From: Isoetes taiwanensis
Lineage: Eukaryota > Streptophyta > Lycopodiopsida > Isoetales > Isoetaceae
Direction of reading: 5' to 3'
DNA: 64,000 bases
Assembly: GCA_021234155.1 (NCBI GenBank)
Contig: JAJEKV010000071.1
Span: 4,462,483-4,526,482, forward strand
Below, piece by piece: positions 52,435 through 63,679 of this stretch. Below the pieces are notes generated by a model. It saw only the letters and a list, made by a program, of their open reading frames with translations, was not told where the DNA came from and searched no databases. A program made the translations under genes and the position numbers. Each line of letters opens with the position of its first letter. The stretch's first letter is position 1.

Positions 52435-53064
52435 CCGATCCATATACTTAGGTATTGTTGCTTTGTTTCCACAGATTTAAGTGTTGATAAGTAATGTTGA
52501 CGGTACCATAGCACAGTGTCAATATGAGTTTTATACGTGACCGCAAGTTCCAATGCCCTGAAAAAAGGCTTGAAATTCATCAGTCTCACAAGAACAAAAG
52601 ACATTTAACCTTAACAGACTAACCTGTCCCAATTAAATAATTTGAGGTTCACGTGTATGGCACGATAAGTTAACCCAGCTTGTAATAGAAGGGACTCTGC
52701 CTCATCTGGTTGTCTTTTAAACAATGCAAACTCTGCCGAGCTAACTTCCTCCAATGCTATATCCTTCAGATGGTTCATGAATTGTACTTTATCAACTTTG
52801 TGCCACGAAGAAGGAGATGAGCTCAGTTTTCAATCAGGTGGATCGGAAGGTTCTTTTCGTTTTTACTTTGAGTTGCTTGCATAGAGCCCCCCAGAAGTTC
52901 CAAAACCTTTTGTAATAATTGGACATCCCAATGAAGAAAGCATGCTCTTAAACCAGGGATAAAACCAAACGAACAAATTACCCTATCGAGTGCTGCATAA
53001 GATTCCTCAGCTATGCCAAACTCCCGTGCCTCCACAGCCAGTGGTGCTAAACATGCCCAGAGAA
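52435..53064 (-). pseudogene. IFT80: IFT80 (intraflagellar transport) C-terminal exons
   Basis: Three exons on the minus strand. Exon at 53064-52982: DELLWACLAPLAVEAREFGI AEESYAALDR. Exon at 52795-52624: VDKVQFMNHLKDIALEEVSS, then RQPDEAESLLLQAGLTYRAI and NLKLFNWDR. Exon at 52557-52435: [27 protein letters not shown]. This is the conserved C-terminal half of IFT80, an IFT-B complex protein that moves cargo along cilia and flagella. Exons 2 and 3 join in phase at GT-AG sites. Exons 1 and 2 join one base out of phase, so the copy may be a pseudogene or the donor may be misread. The N-terminal WD40 repeats were not found upstream within the window. In plants the gene is kept only where sperm are flagellate. 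Confidence 0.85.
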
Positions 53065-53479
53065 GCTCATCCTGCATTAGTTGTTGCTCCTTATTCGCTT
53101 GTCTTACATGGTCTTACCAGTTTTGAATGGAGTTTTTTTGCATCCGAAGATGCTAAAGCCTCGGCCTCCTATTTCAGTGCATTTTCTCTATCCACTGTCA
53201 TAGCCACTGCCCACCGCCATAGCATAACACGACGGCTTGCATCACTGGACAGAGTCGATTCTTCCCAAGAAAAACGTGGCACAACAATAACTTCTGCTCA
53301 AGCAATCAATCCAAGCTACAAAGGTATCTATTGCAGGGCTTAACCGTGCAAATGAATATGTCCCAGAAACCAAAACTTCAAATCAGATGTTCCAGAAACC
53401 AAAAGCTTGAAATGAGATACAGGAAAAGAATACCTTCTGTTAAAGAAGCACCGAACAGTTTTGGGATCTAGAGCCGCAG

Positions 53480-53790
53480 CATCATTGCTTGGAGAAGGGC
53501 GACGATTTCCCCTTCTTGCTTGGAGCCGCAGCATCATCTCCCCCTTCTCCTCCATCCCCCGATTCATCCCCAAACCCATCTCCCGAAAGCTCTGCCGCTG
53601 CAGCACCATCCATCCCCGCCGCTGCAGCATCCCTCGCTTCTTTCCGTGCATCCATCTCCTTCCTCCTGTACATCTAAATCCCTCCTGCAATTTTTCTCCA
53701 TGTCTGCCTTGTATTTCGCTCTCTCTTCCGCAGCATTTTTCTTGCAGATTTCTCATAATCTGACTGTACTTATTTACGCCTTCCAGAGTA
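53480..53790 (-). pseudogene. HMG-box-like/acidic-tail protein fragment, tentative
   Basis: A minus frame gives KKNAAEERAKYKADMEKNCR, which recalls the last helix of plant HMG boxes (AAxxKAxYxKxMxxY). The adjacent frame gives DARKEARDAAAAGMDGAAAA, then ELSGDGFGDESGDGGEGG and a basic end KKGKSSP before a stop at 53482. An acidic stretch after an HMG box is usual in HMGB/SSRP1 proteins. The two pieces lie in different frames and the core box is missing. Confidence is low. Confidence 0.25.
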
Positions 53791-54780
53791 GTAGATCTAA
53801 GCAATGGAAATGGGGCAGTCGAAAACCTGTACAGAGACACAACCAGAGCAATACCACATATGCCGGAAGAGTCCCCTTGCCTTGCCGGAATGCCAGAATG
53901 CCTCATTCTGGCAGAAGCTTGAAGCTTGGAGAGACAGCTGAAGAAGCCCTTGAAGAAGCATAATCCTAACCCCGGATTGCTTGCATAGCAAGAAACAGGG
54001 GACGGAATTTATTAGGTTTCAATATTTAATGCACACACGTGTCATTACCACAGGACTTCAAACAAAATTTGATACGTGTCAGCACCATAGGACTTCAAAC
54101 AAAATAACATTAAACAAAATAACATCAAACAGAAAAAGAGACTGACTTATATATGAGTTGATTATTTTTGCCAAAATATTATAAGTCATTAAAAAATAAT
54201 AAAAATTACATGATTTTGTTCAGAATTTTGAGACGAATCTAAATATGGAAAATCTAATTTAAAAAAAGCTTCCCTTGTTAGCAGGGTTGCTTAACCCCCC
54301 GCCCGTTTTCCTGCATTCCTAGCTATGCCACGTGTCATGCCACGTCAGCTGTTTTTAATCTCAACCATTAGATTTCTTAATTTCGCATCGGACGGCCATG
54401 AAAATTAGAAAGTCCTTGAAAATCACTTCTCCTCTTCTCCGACCATCCCGATTCCCTCTGCTTGCTCGACTTTCTTCTAGGCCTTGTCGAATTCGATGGA
54501 TGAAGAGGGTGACGGATTTGAACCTGCCAGTGAAGGTGAAGAAAAATAGATAAGTAATGACGATTCAAAGTCTGAAGCACCAGGTGGGGCGTTTTCAAAA
54601 TTAACACCTCCGCTGCTTCTTTTAAGCGTCTTGTAATCAGCTGGTGGGCAACCACTTCGGGAAAACCCCATCCCCATTATGGACACCTGGGATCAACGTT
54701 ACAAGGTATGCGATTTTTCATTGCTTTCTACTTGTAGGCACGTTTAGAGCTGAAATCTCTAGGTTTTGGTTTATCCAGAG
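53791..54780. other. No assignable gene
   Basis: Near 54495 a frame opens MDEEGDGFEPASEGEE and stops soon after. AT-rich sequence lies at 54160-54270. Frames on either strand have no recognised domain. Confidence 0.35.
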
Positions 54781-54781
54781 C

Positions 54782-55165
54782 ATGTCCGATTCTGAGATCT
54801 TCATTGAATATGGTGTTACAGATTAGGAAAGGTAGCTATGGAGTAGTATGCTCAGCCATTGACGGTGGGAAGGTAGCTTTAAAAAAAAAAAATCTAATAA
54901 TATATTTGAGCATGTGTCAGATGCAACACGCATTCTAAGAGAAGTTAAGCTTCTTCAGCTTTTACGGCACGCAGATGTAGTTGAGATTAGGTATATTATG
55001 CTTCCTCCTTGGTGCCGTGAATTTGAAGATTTTATATGTATTCGGGCTCATGGAGTCGGATCTTCATCAAGTTATCAAGGTAAATAATACTCCCGAATAT
55101 TATCAATTCTTTCTGTACAAGCTTCTAAGGGGGGCTGAAGTATATTCACTCAGCTAAAGAACTTA
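54782..55165 (+). pseudogene. MAP kinase (TDY-class-like) pseudogene fragment
   Basis: The reading SEIFIEYGVT is followed by IRKGSYGVVCSAIDGGKVAL, then IFEHVSDATRILREVKLL, HADVVEIRYIMLPP and, one base shifted, VFGLMESDLHQVIKVNN and EYYQFFLYKLLRG. This is the N-lobe of plant MAP kinases: FFTEYGE, IGKGSYGVV, VAIKK, FEHVSDATRILREIKLL, LMESDLHQVIK and HYQFFLYQLLR. The IMLPP insertion and VSDATR wording are closest to the TDY group (MPK8/9/16). At least two frameshifts, an A13-like run of A at 54882-54892 and loss of the C-lobe make it inactive. Several exon junctions are missing, so it may be a retrocopy. Confidence 0.85.
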
Positions 55166-55940
55166 TATGGGAAACACATCAGTATCTGTTGTGATGTATA
55201 GATCCCGACCCAAAAGATTCTTGTTATTTCAGCTAATGTGAGAGAATATTGATTTCAACGTTGGCTTCGGAGCATACGTTGGCATCATAAGTTTAGATTA
55301 AGCAAGGCAATTTTAAACCACAGAAGCATGACCCCTCACAGAAAAGAAAGATGATGTAAAATGTTGCTATTCTTTTTGTGGCAAATGCTGTGCTCATAGC
55401 CTAAAATTTTCTTCCAAGGACTTGAATACAGGTCAGTTAACCTTTTACAACAACAATCAACTTTTATAGTCAGAAAGATGGTCCATTCAAGTTTATTTGA
55501 CATGCATTATTTCAGTTTTATAACTGATCGCAATCACGCATGATTGAGAGAACTAGTGGAGATTCTGCCAGCTTTCATTGCATACATCGTGAGCTATTTT
55601 ACTGCAGAGGTTGTTCGTGGATTGTGGAAGTATGCGTCAATGAATAGAAACGATTGGCCAAGTTCAGCAGCAGTTTTCATTCGTGTAAAAGTTCTTACTT
55701 CTTGAAATGGATACAGTACAGAAAGATGGGAAAATGCTGGGTCCTATGTAGCTACTGAGAACTTATACGTGATTTTCAAGTTGTTTTCCTGCATTTAATT
55801 CTCAGTGCAAAGGACCCTTCAAGTAAGCCGCTGCTTTCATTGTTTGTTATTTTGTGGCAGACTTGCTCTGGACCCATTCAAGGTGCTGAAACTCCGGACC
55901 CATCCAAGATGCTGAAACTCCTCCTGTGTAGTCAGCGTTC
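55166..55940. other. No recognisable gene
   Basis: AT-rich sequence. The phrase GTGCAAAGGACCCTT at 55805 recurs at 56778 with flanking similarity (GTAAGCYxCTTTGATTxTTxGTTAT), a possible diverged duplication over about 1 kb. Confidence 0.4.
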
Positions 55941-56275
55941 TGACTCGTGGATATACTGATATAGGTTGGCTACGGAATCTTAAGTTTTCTTTGTAAAAGT
56001 GGAAATATTACATTGAATTTGTTGTGTCTGATTTTCACAGAAGCCCACATTAGCTTCTATTCACATCCTTGTCATCCTTCTTAGGACTGTTCTACTGTAG
56101 GAGCATAAATTCTAGTCTGACTCGTGGATATAGGTTGGCTACGGGATCTTAAGTTTTATTTGTAAGAGTGGAAATATTACGTTGAGTTTGTTGGCTTGAT
56201 ATTCACAAAAGCCCACTTTAGCTTCTATTTACATTCTTGCCATCCTTCTTAACTAGAAGCATAAATTCTAGATTT
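55941..56275 (+). repeat. Tandem duplication, period about 175 bp
   Basis: GACTCGTGGATATACTGATA at 55941 and GACTCGTGGATATAGGTTGG at 56119 open two copies with about 85-90 % similarity, both ending GAAGCATAAATTCTAG-like. The second copy lost a few short stretches. Confidence 0.9.
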
Positions 56276-58012
56276 CCAGAAGCCATACATATCAACTGTA
56301 ACCAGCAAAGTGCATGTGATCGTCACAAGGGATATGGCTATAATATTGTATTGTAATATTGCTTTTTGATATAGGACCATCATCCTTCAATTTCCTTCAG
56401 CATTCTTGATTGTGGAGTCATTGTTACGGCCTTTGCGATGGAGAGGTTAGTGTGCTGGATATGTGCAGCAAATACATTTGCCAGGCTACATATACACATA
56501 TATAACAGAAAAATCTGTTTTGGATCTTCTGCAATTATTTATAGTTTTGGCTCTGCAATTTCATTTAGCTTTGTTGGTATCCATAGCCTCTTACTAATGC
56601 CTTATGTATTTACAGGAAATACATAAGCCTTACAAGATACATGTGCCATTAAAATATGTTGATTTTTTCGCCAATAGTGGAAGAACAATGAAGATAACGA
56701 TATAGGAGATAGAAAAAGTAATTTTGGCCATCCTCCATATGTGGCTTTCAAAGGCGCTTTTATGCACCTATTTCTCGGTGCAAAGGACCCTTGAGGGTAA
56801 GCTTTGCTTTGATTCTTCGTTATGGAGGAATTTCCTTAAAGTAGAGGATCTATTGTTGGGTTAATGAAGGTGCCTAATTGACTTGCAATTTTATCTCTGT
56901 TTCCTTCCATGATATTTCAGAGATTTTAGGCTTAATAAATGGTGCTACATTGACCCAAAGTATCCTGCAATTTATCAGGATCCCAAAATGACGCTGTTAA
57001 ATTTATTCTGATAGCATGCTGGTTGTCTATTGTGATGATATGGGGGTTATTCTTCATTATATAGCCCCTGCCACTAGAAAACGAAGAGAATGAAGAGGTT
57101 GTGCTACCTAAGTTTGCCATATTGTAGCATTCTACCTTGTATAGTAGTTTTGACAATTAGCATTATCATCTACATGCATTTTTGTCTTCATAAAATTCCC
57201 ATTTCATGTATAAAGTACTGTTCTGCTTCTTGAACATCAAGCTTTGCCATAGAATGAGTTGCTTGCAATTTGCCCCCTTCTGTTCCACTGAGGTATGGAG
57301 AAGTGGGAATAGTTGGAAATATATTCAATTGAAACCGTTCATTATTCAAAAAATCCTTCAAGAATGTGCCAGCAAATATCATCTCCTTTGGAGTTGATGC
57401 AAATATGTCTTCTTTGGAGAAATCAACTTGTGCAGGACAAGTGGTCATTTAGAGCAAGAAATGTCCATCCTTAGAAATGTGGTAACTATGTGAGATTATA
57501 CAATACATCTGGTGTTATATATATGTCTTGCTACTTGAAGTATGAATACCATTATTAATTGAGGATAATATGACATTGCTTGCAAATGAAGTACCATCCT
57601 TCAAACTGTTAGTGCCCTAGGTCATATGGTATATATTCATGCGAAGATTTGTTTAGTCACTTGAAAACACATTGCTTTAAACGAGAGTTGATATAAAAAC
57701 ACAATATATAGTCACTTGGAAAGCTCATTGTTCAAAACGAGAGTTCACACAAAAGCACAATAAATAATGTACTTCTCTTGGCAAGCAATAGCCAACATGT
57801 GTGCAAAGTGTTTTTTGATATAGAATACATAATGCAGGAAATCTTATTCAAAATAGCATCCTTGTGCCTCATTTTGGTGCTGGTGGTTTGCGCATGTGGC
57901 ATTCCCAAACCACCAACAGGCCAAAATGAGAAACCCCTTTATTGTTTTCAATTCTACATAGTCCTAATAGCACAAATGCTTGACATACTTTCTCAAGAAC
58001 ATATTATAACAT
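56276..58012. other. No recognisable gene
   Basis: About 1.7 kb of AT-rich sequence. Short frames have no recognised motif. Two poorly alike segments near 57640-57770 repeat TCACTTGRAAARC and ACGAGAGTT. Confidence 0.4.
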
Positions 58013-58422
58013 GTGCATGAACCTAACCCAACTATGCAATCTAATCCACCCCTTGCCCAAGCCTGCGTTACCACAAAACACAAAGAGACCGACGAGCAAA
58101 CGGGGGACGCGAAAGGCATCACGGTCCATATCGATGACTCCCTCCACCACATGCACGTCAAGCGAACGCTGGTCGAGTACAAGCACCAGAGGCCCAGGAC
58201 CATCTTCAAGAAGACGTTCCCGCTCGCGCTAGCATACGCCATGACGGGGCACAAGAGCCAGAGCTCTACGATAGAAGGCAACGCAATCATGGTCGTGAGG
58301 AGGGCGTTCATGCCCGACTGCTGTACGTGATGCTCTCGCGAATCAAGGACAGGAAGCAACTGTCGATCGTGTTGTCGATCACGACGGCGAACTTCCAGCC
58401 GAACAAGACGCTGCTAATGTAG
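58013..58422 (+). pseudogene. PIF1/Helitron-type helicase C-terminal fragment, GC-rich
   Basis: The frame gives HVKRTLVEYKHQRPRTIFKK, then TFPLALAYAMTGHKSQSSTI, which matches motif V of PIF1-family helicases (FPLxxAYAxTxHKSQGxT). After one frameshift near 58318-58322 it continues as YVMLSRIKDRKQLSI and ends at a stop at 58420-58422; this corresponds to motif VI (YVxLSRxxxxxxL). The start has MHEPNPTM and no ATP-binding region, so only the C-terminal part exists. The GC content is far higher than in the flanks and codons end mostly in G or C. Helitrons encode such helicases, but no Helitron ends (CTRR with hairpin) were found. Confidence 0.8.
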
Positions 58423-60689
58423 CCGTTTCAAAACCTGTGGCAATTCCCATTTCGCCGTGCGAGGGGAAACGGTACATCTCCAACATATTAAACCTTTAAG
58501 CATGTTCAAGTAGTCGTTTGATGCCCAATACTGAGGCTTTTGATTCCTATATAGAACTTTGGACTTTTTCCACTTGGACTTTTGACCGCAATAGTCGTGT
58601 CTTTTTTACCAAACGCTTATTTAGACATGATTGAGTAGTAGGGACGTGCATTACGCGCAATTCTTAAATCTCCGTAACATTACACAAAGGCATCCAAGCC
58701 TTTGCAGGCATACCGGAAGAAAAAACAAAAAACCCTAAGAAGGTCGCCGCCGATCCTCGAATTACCACCCAAAAAAACCAGCGCGAACCCGACTGCCTAG
58801 CCTTCTTCCCAACCCTGCAGTTCTGGTAGTTGTGATATTGACGTCTGAGAGCACGCTGCTCTTTGTGCGGAGCCAAGCCAAAGGGAGAACAAAAAATGAC
58901 CATTTCTAAAGTAGCACGGGCCGATTTTGGTCTGTCAATTTCACCACAAGCCCCCTCTAATCTAACAGGTATGTCTTTTGCATTTTCGAAACTCATTCAT
59001 CTAATTTCTGTAGTGCGATTCACAAGGCCACCAAAAAAAATTATTATTAGTTTTCTACAATTAAATGCACATGCAAACCATCCTTGTGTAGTAAACGTGT
59101 GCCTGGCATTGTCACGGTAATATAAGAGCTTGTGTGTTTTCACATGCCTTTAATATAAGTGTGTTACTTTTGTATAATAGCTGATATTGTTACAACGCCT
59201 ATTCTTGTGTGATGTGCGATGTGCGATGTTCTTAATGACAAAGGTTGATGTGTGGAGTTGATATGATTTGCCTCACATAAAGATAAGGTACACATACATT
59301 ACATGTCTAATATCCTATAAATTTCAACAAACATGAACAAAAGATTAGGTACGCATACATTACATGTCTCGTATCCATAAATTTCACCAAATAAGGATTT
59401 TATGTGTCATAGCGCTCTAATAATAGGTGCTTCAGGTGCCTGACATTGCCAGGATTTAGTAAGATCGTGATATATTGGGATTGGTAAAAGGTTGGATGGC
59501 TAGAACGTGCAGTTTGGCTGGAATGAGATATAGAGAGAGATGCAAGAGTGAATATTATTTTGTTGGTTGTTGATTTGTTTAAATGCTCGTGTAGATAAAG
59601 GCCGAGCGTTGCCTTTTATAAAGAGCAATTTGAAGCCCTAGACAACACATTCTAAAAGCTCAAAGCACTTACAACATTTGTTGAAGGTTGCTTATTCCAT
59701 AGGCTTCAATCACTGTAGGAATGCTCCCATAAATGTTATGTTTGATCATATTCAACAGCCTGCATACATATCATTCTAAAGTGTTTAAGATTGAGTTCAA
59801 TGTGGTCCAAGGATCAGCCTCCAATGATACACATATTTACATGTTCTAGCATATCTTGTATCTTTCTAAAAACAGTTGTTAGTGGGAGTGCATAATCTAG
59901 AAGCTGCAACTGAAATAAATAGCCTTGCTCTAAATGGACTTTGAACAATATGATTTACTAAGCTTTAGCAGCACTATGATAAGTGTGATTGACTATTCAA
60001 CTAAGCTAAAATGTCTACTGTGAAACAAATATGTTTACGTTATGGTGAAGAAGAGGCTTAAAAATTCACATATCTTAATGCAATGGGCCCCGCCAAATAG
60101 AATGCAAAACTAAGCCAATAGAGGCCTGCCAAATAGAATGCAAAGCTAAGCCAATGTCGATACAACTAAGGCAGTGTGATACAACTCTGATTTCCCTGTT
60201 AGAATGTGAGCCCTATGTTCCCTTGAGGTGTTCAAAGTTGTTTTGAGGTGTTCATAGTTTATGTCAAAGCCTATGATGCAAGCCATCAAAACTTACACAA
60301 CTCTGCAAAAGTTCATTGAAGAAATTCAATACATTCAAGTATACACAATGAGTGCACATAGAATTGAAATGGGAGCTGGTGATATTTCATAGATTGCTAA
60401 CAAAATAATCATCTGATCTATATAACAAAATAAGCAAGGATGTTCTCTCCACTTCAACACGAAAATGGCAGATCACCCTGTAAGCTTGCATAGAAAGCAA
60501 ATTCAACACAAATACAAAGAGGAATTATCTGATCCAAAGATCCAACTTTTTATCGTGTACAATCAACATCTTTGCCAATGATTTATTTGCAGCTTTATAT
60601 AACATTAGATGTACTTGCTCTTATCTACTTATTCAACAAATTTCTATCAGCAAAAGCAAGGAGGAAGTTATATGTATAAGCTGGAATAT
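58423..60689. other. No recognisable gene, two small tandem repeats
   Basis: A minus-strand frame at 58664-58996 (CSPFGLAPHKEQRALRRQYH) has no recognised domain. At 59285-59400 a unit of about 58 bp with ACATTACATGTCT and ATAAATTTCAMCAAA is repeated twice. At 60088-60160 a unit of about 36 bp (CCAAATAGAATGCAAARCTAA) is repeated twice. Otherwise AT-rich. Confidence 0.5.
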
Positions 60690-60900
60690 AGATAAAACAG
60701 ATCCAAGAAAACTGCCACCTGCTTCACTGCCATATACATCCCCTCACATAGATCAACGATCTCAATTAGCGTTGTAGGATCTTGGTCAGCATATCAAACA
60801 TTGATGAGAGGATTAGAAGCCATTTCTTCACTTTCATGAGGAACCACATCCAGAACAATATCCCTATTTGGATGATTCATATGTCAAATATTTTCCATGT
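60690..60900 (-). CDS. Possible exon of an unidentified minus-strand gene
   Basis: The minus frame reads NHPNRDIVLDVVPHESEEMA, SNPLINV, a TGA, YADQDPTTLIEIVDLCEGMY and AVKQVAVF. The composition is like real protein on both sides of the single in-frame stop. It lies about 1 kb downstream of the well-spliced exon pair at 61812-62147 on the same strand, so it may belong to that gene. The family is not recognised. Confidence 0.35.
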
Positions 60901-61811
60901 AACTTGAAACTGAAAATGGGTATGCATATATTTGAGGACGTTGTTTTCCAGACTGACCAGACATATGTAAACTATATCCAACTATTATGAATAACTGAAA
61001 TAATAAAACCATATACAACCCTGCAAATGTCCTGCATTTCTACATCTTGAGCAGTTAGAATTATGTATACGCCCCTTCTTGACCTTGCAGGAAGAGTGCT
61101 ATTATAGGAGAAATGCCTAGTAAATTTTGTATACTAAGCCTGGTAACGCTTTTTCCCTCCGAATAATATCGTAGGGTGAATGCCAGAGACACACGTTTTT
61201 CCTCAAATATATTGAAAATAAGTGAATAAACTCAAGATCTGAAACAAAGATCTGCAAGTTTTTGCTCTAGAATAGAAAGGATTTGTCTTAAACAGAGTTA
61301 ACGTAACAGACAATAAACTTACAACACATCTGTTCTCCACAGAGAAGATCTACCATGCCTCCAAACATCTTGGAAAGGATGATAACATAGCAGTGTATAA
61401 TTCAAACAAAAAAAATAGAAGAACAACTTGACTTCCGTGCACAACAGCGAGCAAATATCATGACTATCTTTAATCATACCTCTTGCATGTATCAAGAGTT
61501 GAATGCCTAGGAAGTGTCTCCTTGGTCATGAACAATGCTATACTTTGAAAACGTAGCTGGAAAACCAGATGTATAGAATAAGCTGGATAAACTAAAGTCT
61601 GTTAGTGGCTTATGCATATCCAGATTTAAAGTACTTATGCATGTGTATTTGACCCATATAGAGCTGTAGAAATAAGTTGTAAATGAGCAAGCAAATGGGA
61701 ACTGCAAAACATGCGAACCTGGCAACAACTTCTAAAGAGCTTGTGGGTAGCAGAAAATGTAGAACTGGAACTCTGAAAACGGCGTGGAGAAATGAATTGA
61801 TATCTACTAAC

Positions 61812-62147
61812 GTCAAAGCCTTGAATATGTATTCGAATGACCTCCGCTGCCTTATTTAGCATGCTGCTCTTAGACCTATCACAAATCAAAATGCAAGGTC
61901 AGACCCCAAAAAAAAATCATATGCAAAAGAAACGCAGTTCACCTTTCTGATTTCACTCGCATAGAATCAGAGCGCGTACTTGATGTTCTGCAGAATCCTG
62001 AAGAATGGAGATTGTGCCAGAACCTAAAAGATCGATGAAGGCTTTTAGGTGGATCTCCCCCTCCCGATGATAACCCAACAGATCTTGCGCCATAATCATT
62101 CCCGTTAATTTGCCATTTCCCACACAGGCATTTTGCCTTAATACCAT
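61812..62147 (-). CDS. Two exons of an unidentified gene (start plus exon 2)
   Basis: ATG at about 62147 (or the second in-frame Met about 50 bases later) opens MAQDLLGYHREGEIHLKAF, then IDLLGSGTISILQDSAEHQ and VRALILCE. The exon ends with GA|GTGAAA at 61957. After an 81-bp intron ending in GATAG, exon 61875-61812 continues in phase as SKSSMLNKAAEVIRIHIQGF and ends at GAC|GTTAGT. Splice phases fit perfectly, which supports a real gene. I do not recognise the family. Further exons probably lie at 60690-60900 and possibly at 61000-61800. Upstream at 62150-62230 (TCTATTCTATTC) is a pyrimidine repeat. Confidence 0.5.
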
Positions 62148-62454
62148 TTTCTCACATCATTCTATTCTATTCTATTCTCACATCGGCCTCCGTGGACGCT
62201 AAAAATCTATTCTATTCTATCTTAACATAATTTCTTGGGAAGACGATTTTGGCTGTAGATGCATGCTCCAGGCTCAAGAATATGTGCAGAAACCGGCTAA
62301 CGAAGGCATTCGACAACAGCATATGCTGACACAGAAGGAGCAAAAAGTCGCATTTAATTAAAGTGGGTCAAATCTCGAAGTTTGGGACTCAGACTGAAAA
62401 TGAGACTCATGAAAAAAAAAAGTAAGTTGCCATTGAATCATTATTAGATTTTTT

Positions 62455-62740
62455 CTTGAAGGAAGGGAGGAGGAGGGAGGGAGGGAGGGAAAGGCAAAGG
62501 AGCACGAGGAGGGCAAAAGGGCCGAGCAAATGGGGAGGGGAGGGGAAGGGGAGGAGGGGGAAAGGCAAAGGGGAGGGGCAAGGCATGGGGAAGAGGAGTA
62601 GGGGCAAAAGGGGAGAGCAAAGGGGCAAAGGGGGATATAATATGGGTAGGGGCAAAAGGGCGGGGGTATATGGGTAGGAGCAAAGGGGGTGAGTTAGGGA
62701 AAGGGGTATGGGTAGGGACAAAGGGGCAAAAGGGGTGGGA
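62455..62740 (+). repeat. G-rich purine tract (GGGAGG / GGGGCAAA repeats)
   Basis: Irregular repetition of GGGAGG, GGGGAGGGG, GGGCAAAGG and GGGGCAAAAGG over 280 bp. Many runs of three or more G are close together, which could form G-quadruplexes on the plus strand. Open frames on the minus strand (Pro/Leu-rich) come from composition. Confidence 0.88.
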
Positions 62741-62845
62741 TATTCGAAAAAATAAAAAGATTAATTAGACAACTTAAATAATATAATTAATTAACTAATT
62801 AATTAGACAGACGATAAATAATTAAGCAATTTACACAATATATAC

Positions 62846-63043
62846 TTAAAGAAGTTTTTTCTCGCCCCACGAGGCGAGAATGGGCACGATTTCTCCTTTC
62901 TGTGCTCCCCAAGCCTTCAGCAGAAGGCCCATGAGCGGATGACCAAGGTAAGAAACGGGCACCAAATATTTCTTTTCTTGGGCGGCCACATAGACTGGCA
63001 CAAACCCTTTAGGCGCTAAACCTGCCGCTTGTGCCTTTGGCAT
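62846..63043 (-). CDS. SAUR-like ORF (small auxin-up RNA), shortened
   Basis: A 65-residue frame, ATG at 63043 (MPKAQAAGLAPKGFVPVYVA), then EKKYLVPVSYLGHPLMGLLL and a diverged end. This matches the SAUR core (VPKGYFAVYVG, RFVIPVSYLxHPLFxxLL). SAUR proteins inhibit PP2C.D phosphatases to activate plasma-membrane H+-ATPases and promote growth. The usual C-terminal EFGF...ITIPC block is absent, replaced by AWGAQKGEIVPILASWG, so the protein is truncated or frameshifted. The stop overlaps a TTCTCGCCCCACGAGGCG palindrome. No intron is expected in SAUR genes. Confidence 0.7.
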   Translation of the reverse strand: MPKAQAAGLAPKGFVPVYVAAQEKKYLVPVSYLGHPLMGLLLKAWGAQKGEIVPILASWGEKKLL

Positions 63044-63099
63044 CTCATATATTTGTCCATGCTTGCATTTCTCTTCTTCTGCCCGGCATCGAAAAACAG

Positions 63100-63245
63100 C
63101 AGGTTAGGTTCCTTACTTCATTCTTCAGAAAAACATCAGGTTAGGCTCCTTACTTCATTCTTCATTCTTCACAGCGACCTCCATTCTTCATTCTTCACAG
63201 CAGGTCTGGCAACCATTCAAGATTCTTCACAGCGACCTCCCATTT
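63100..63245 (+). repeat. CATTCTTC / TTCACAGCGACCTCC short repeats
   Basis: ACTTCATTCTTCA, TTCACAGCGACCTCC and CAGCAGGT(C/T) words recur three to four times in 145 bp. Coding status of the plus-strand frame here is doubtful. Confidence 0.75.
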
Positions 63246-63679
63246 CGATGCTTCTCTTGCTTGAATCCAGCAGCAAGTCTAAGAGCTTTTTGATAAAGAC
63301 TATACTGGAGCGAACCTGCCAGACCAGAAATGAGGTTTTCCGGCCCTATATATGTTCATACCCTTCCCTCCACATAATCCGTCAAACAGGCAAGTTAAGG
63401 CGCACAGAAGCATCTTCGGCATCTCTAGAACCTTAAGCTCCAGCATTTCAGTATCTCCAGAGCTGTAAGAACCAGCGGTCCGGCTTTTCACATTTCACAT
63501 CTTCAACATGATGTTTTGGCATAATCAAACATTATTCCATGCATTCTTTGTTTATTTCCACGATTGTCCCTGTTATTTTCAATCTTAACAAGGGAGGTAT
63601 GGTTATGCCTCAAAATCGCCCTTGCTTCTCTGCCATGCCATCGCAAGAGAGACGTAGCTAGATTCGGCAGATTTACAGC

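Noticed and set aside
53461-53963. Plus-strand Pro/His/Ser-rich frames
   Set aside because: They are antisense to the Ala/Gly/Asp-rich minus-strand reading and look like composition artefacts.
62407-62721. Pro/Leu-rich minus-strand frame of about 100 residues
   Set aside because: It is the complement of the G-rich tract and has no recognisable protein features.
63029-63436. 135-residue plus-strand frame
   Set aside because: It overlaps the SAUR-like start region and consists of short CATTCTTC-type repeats; no domain is visible.
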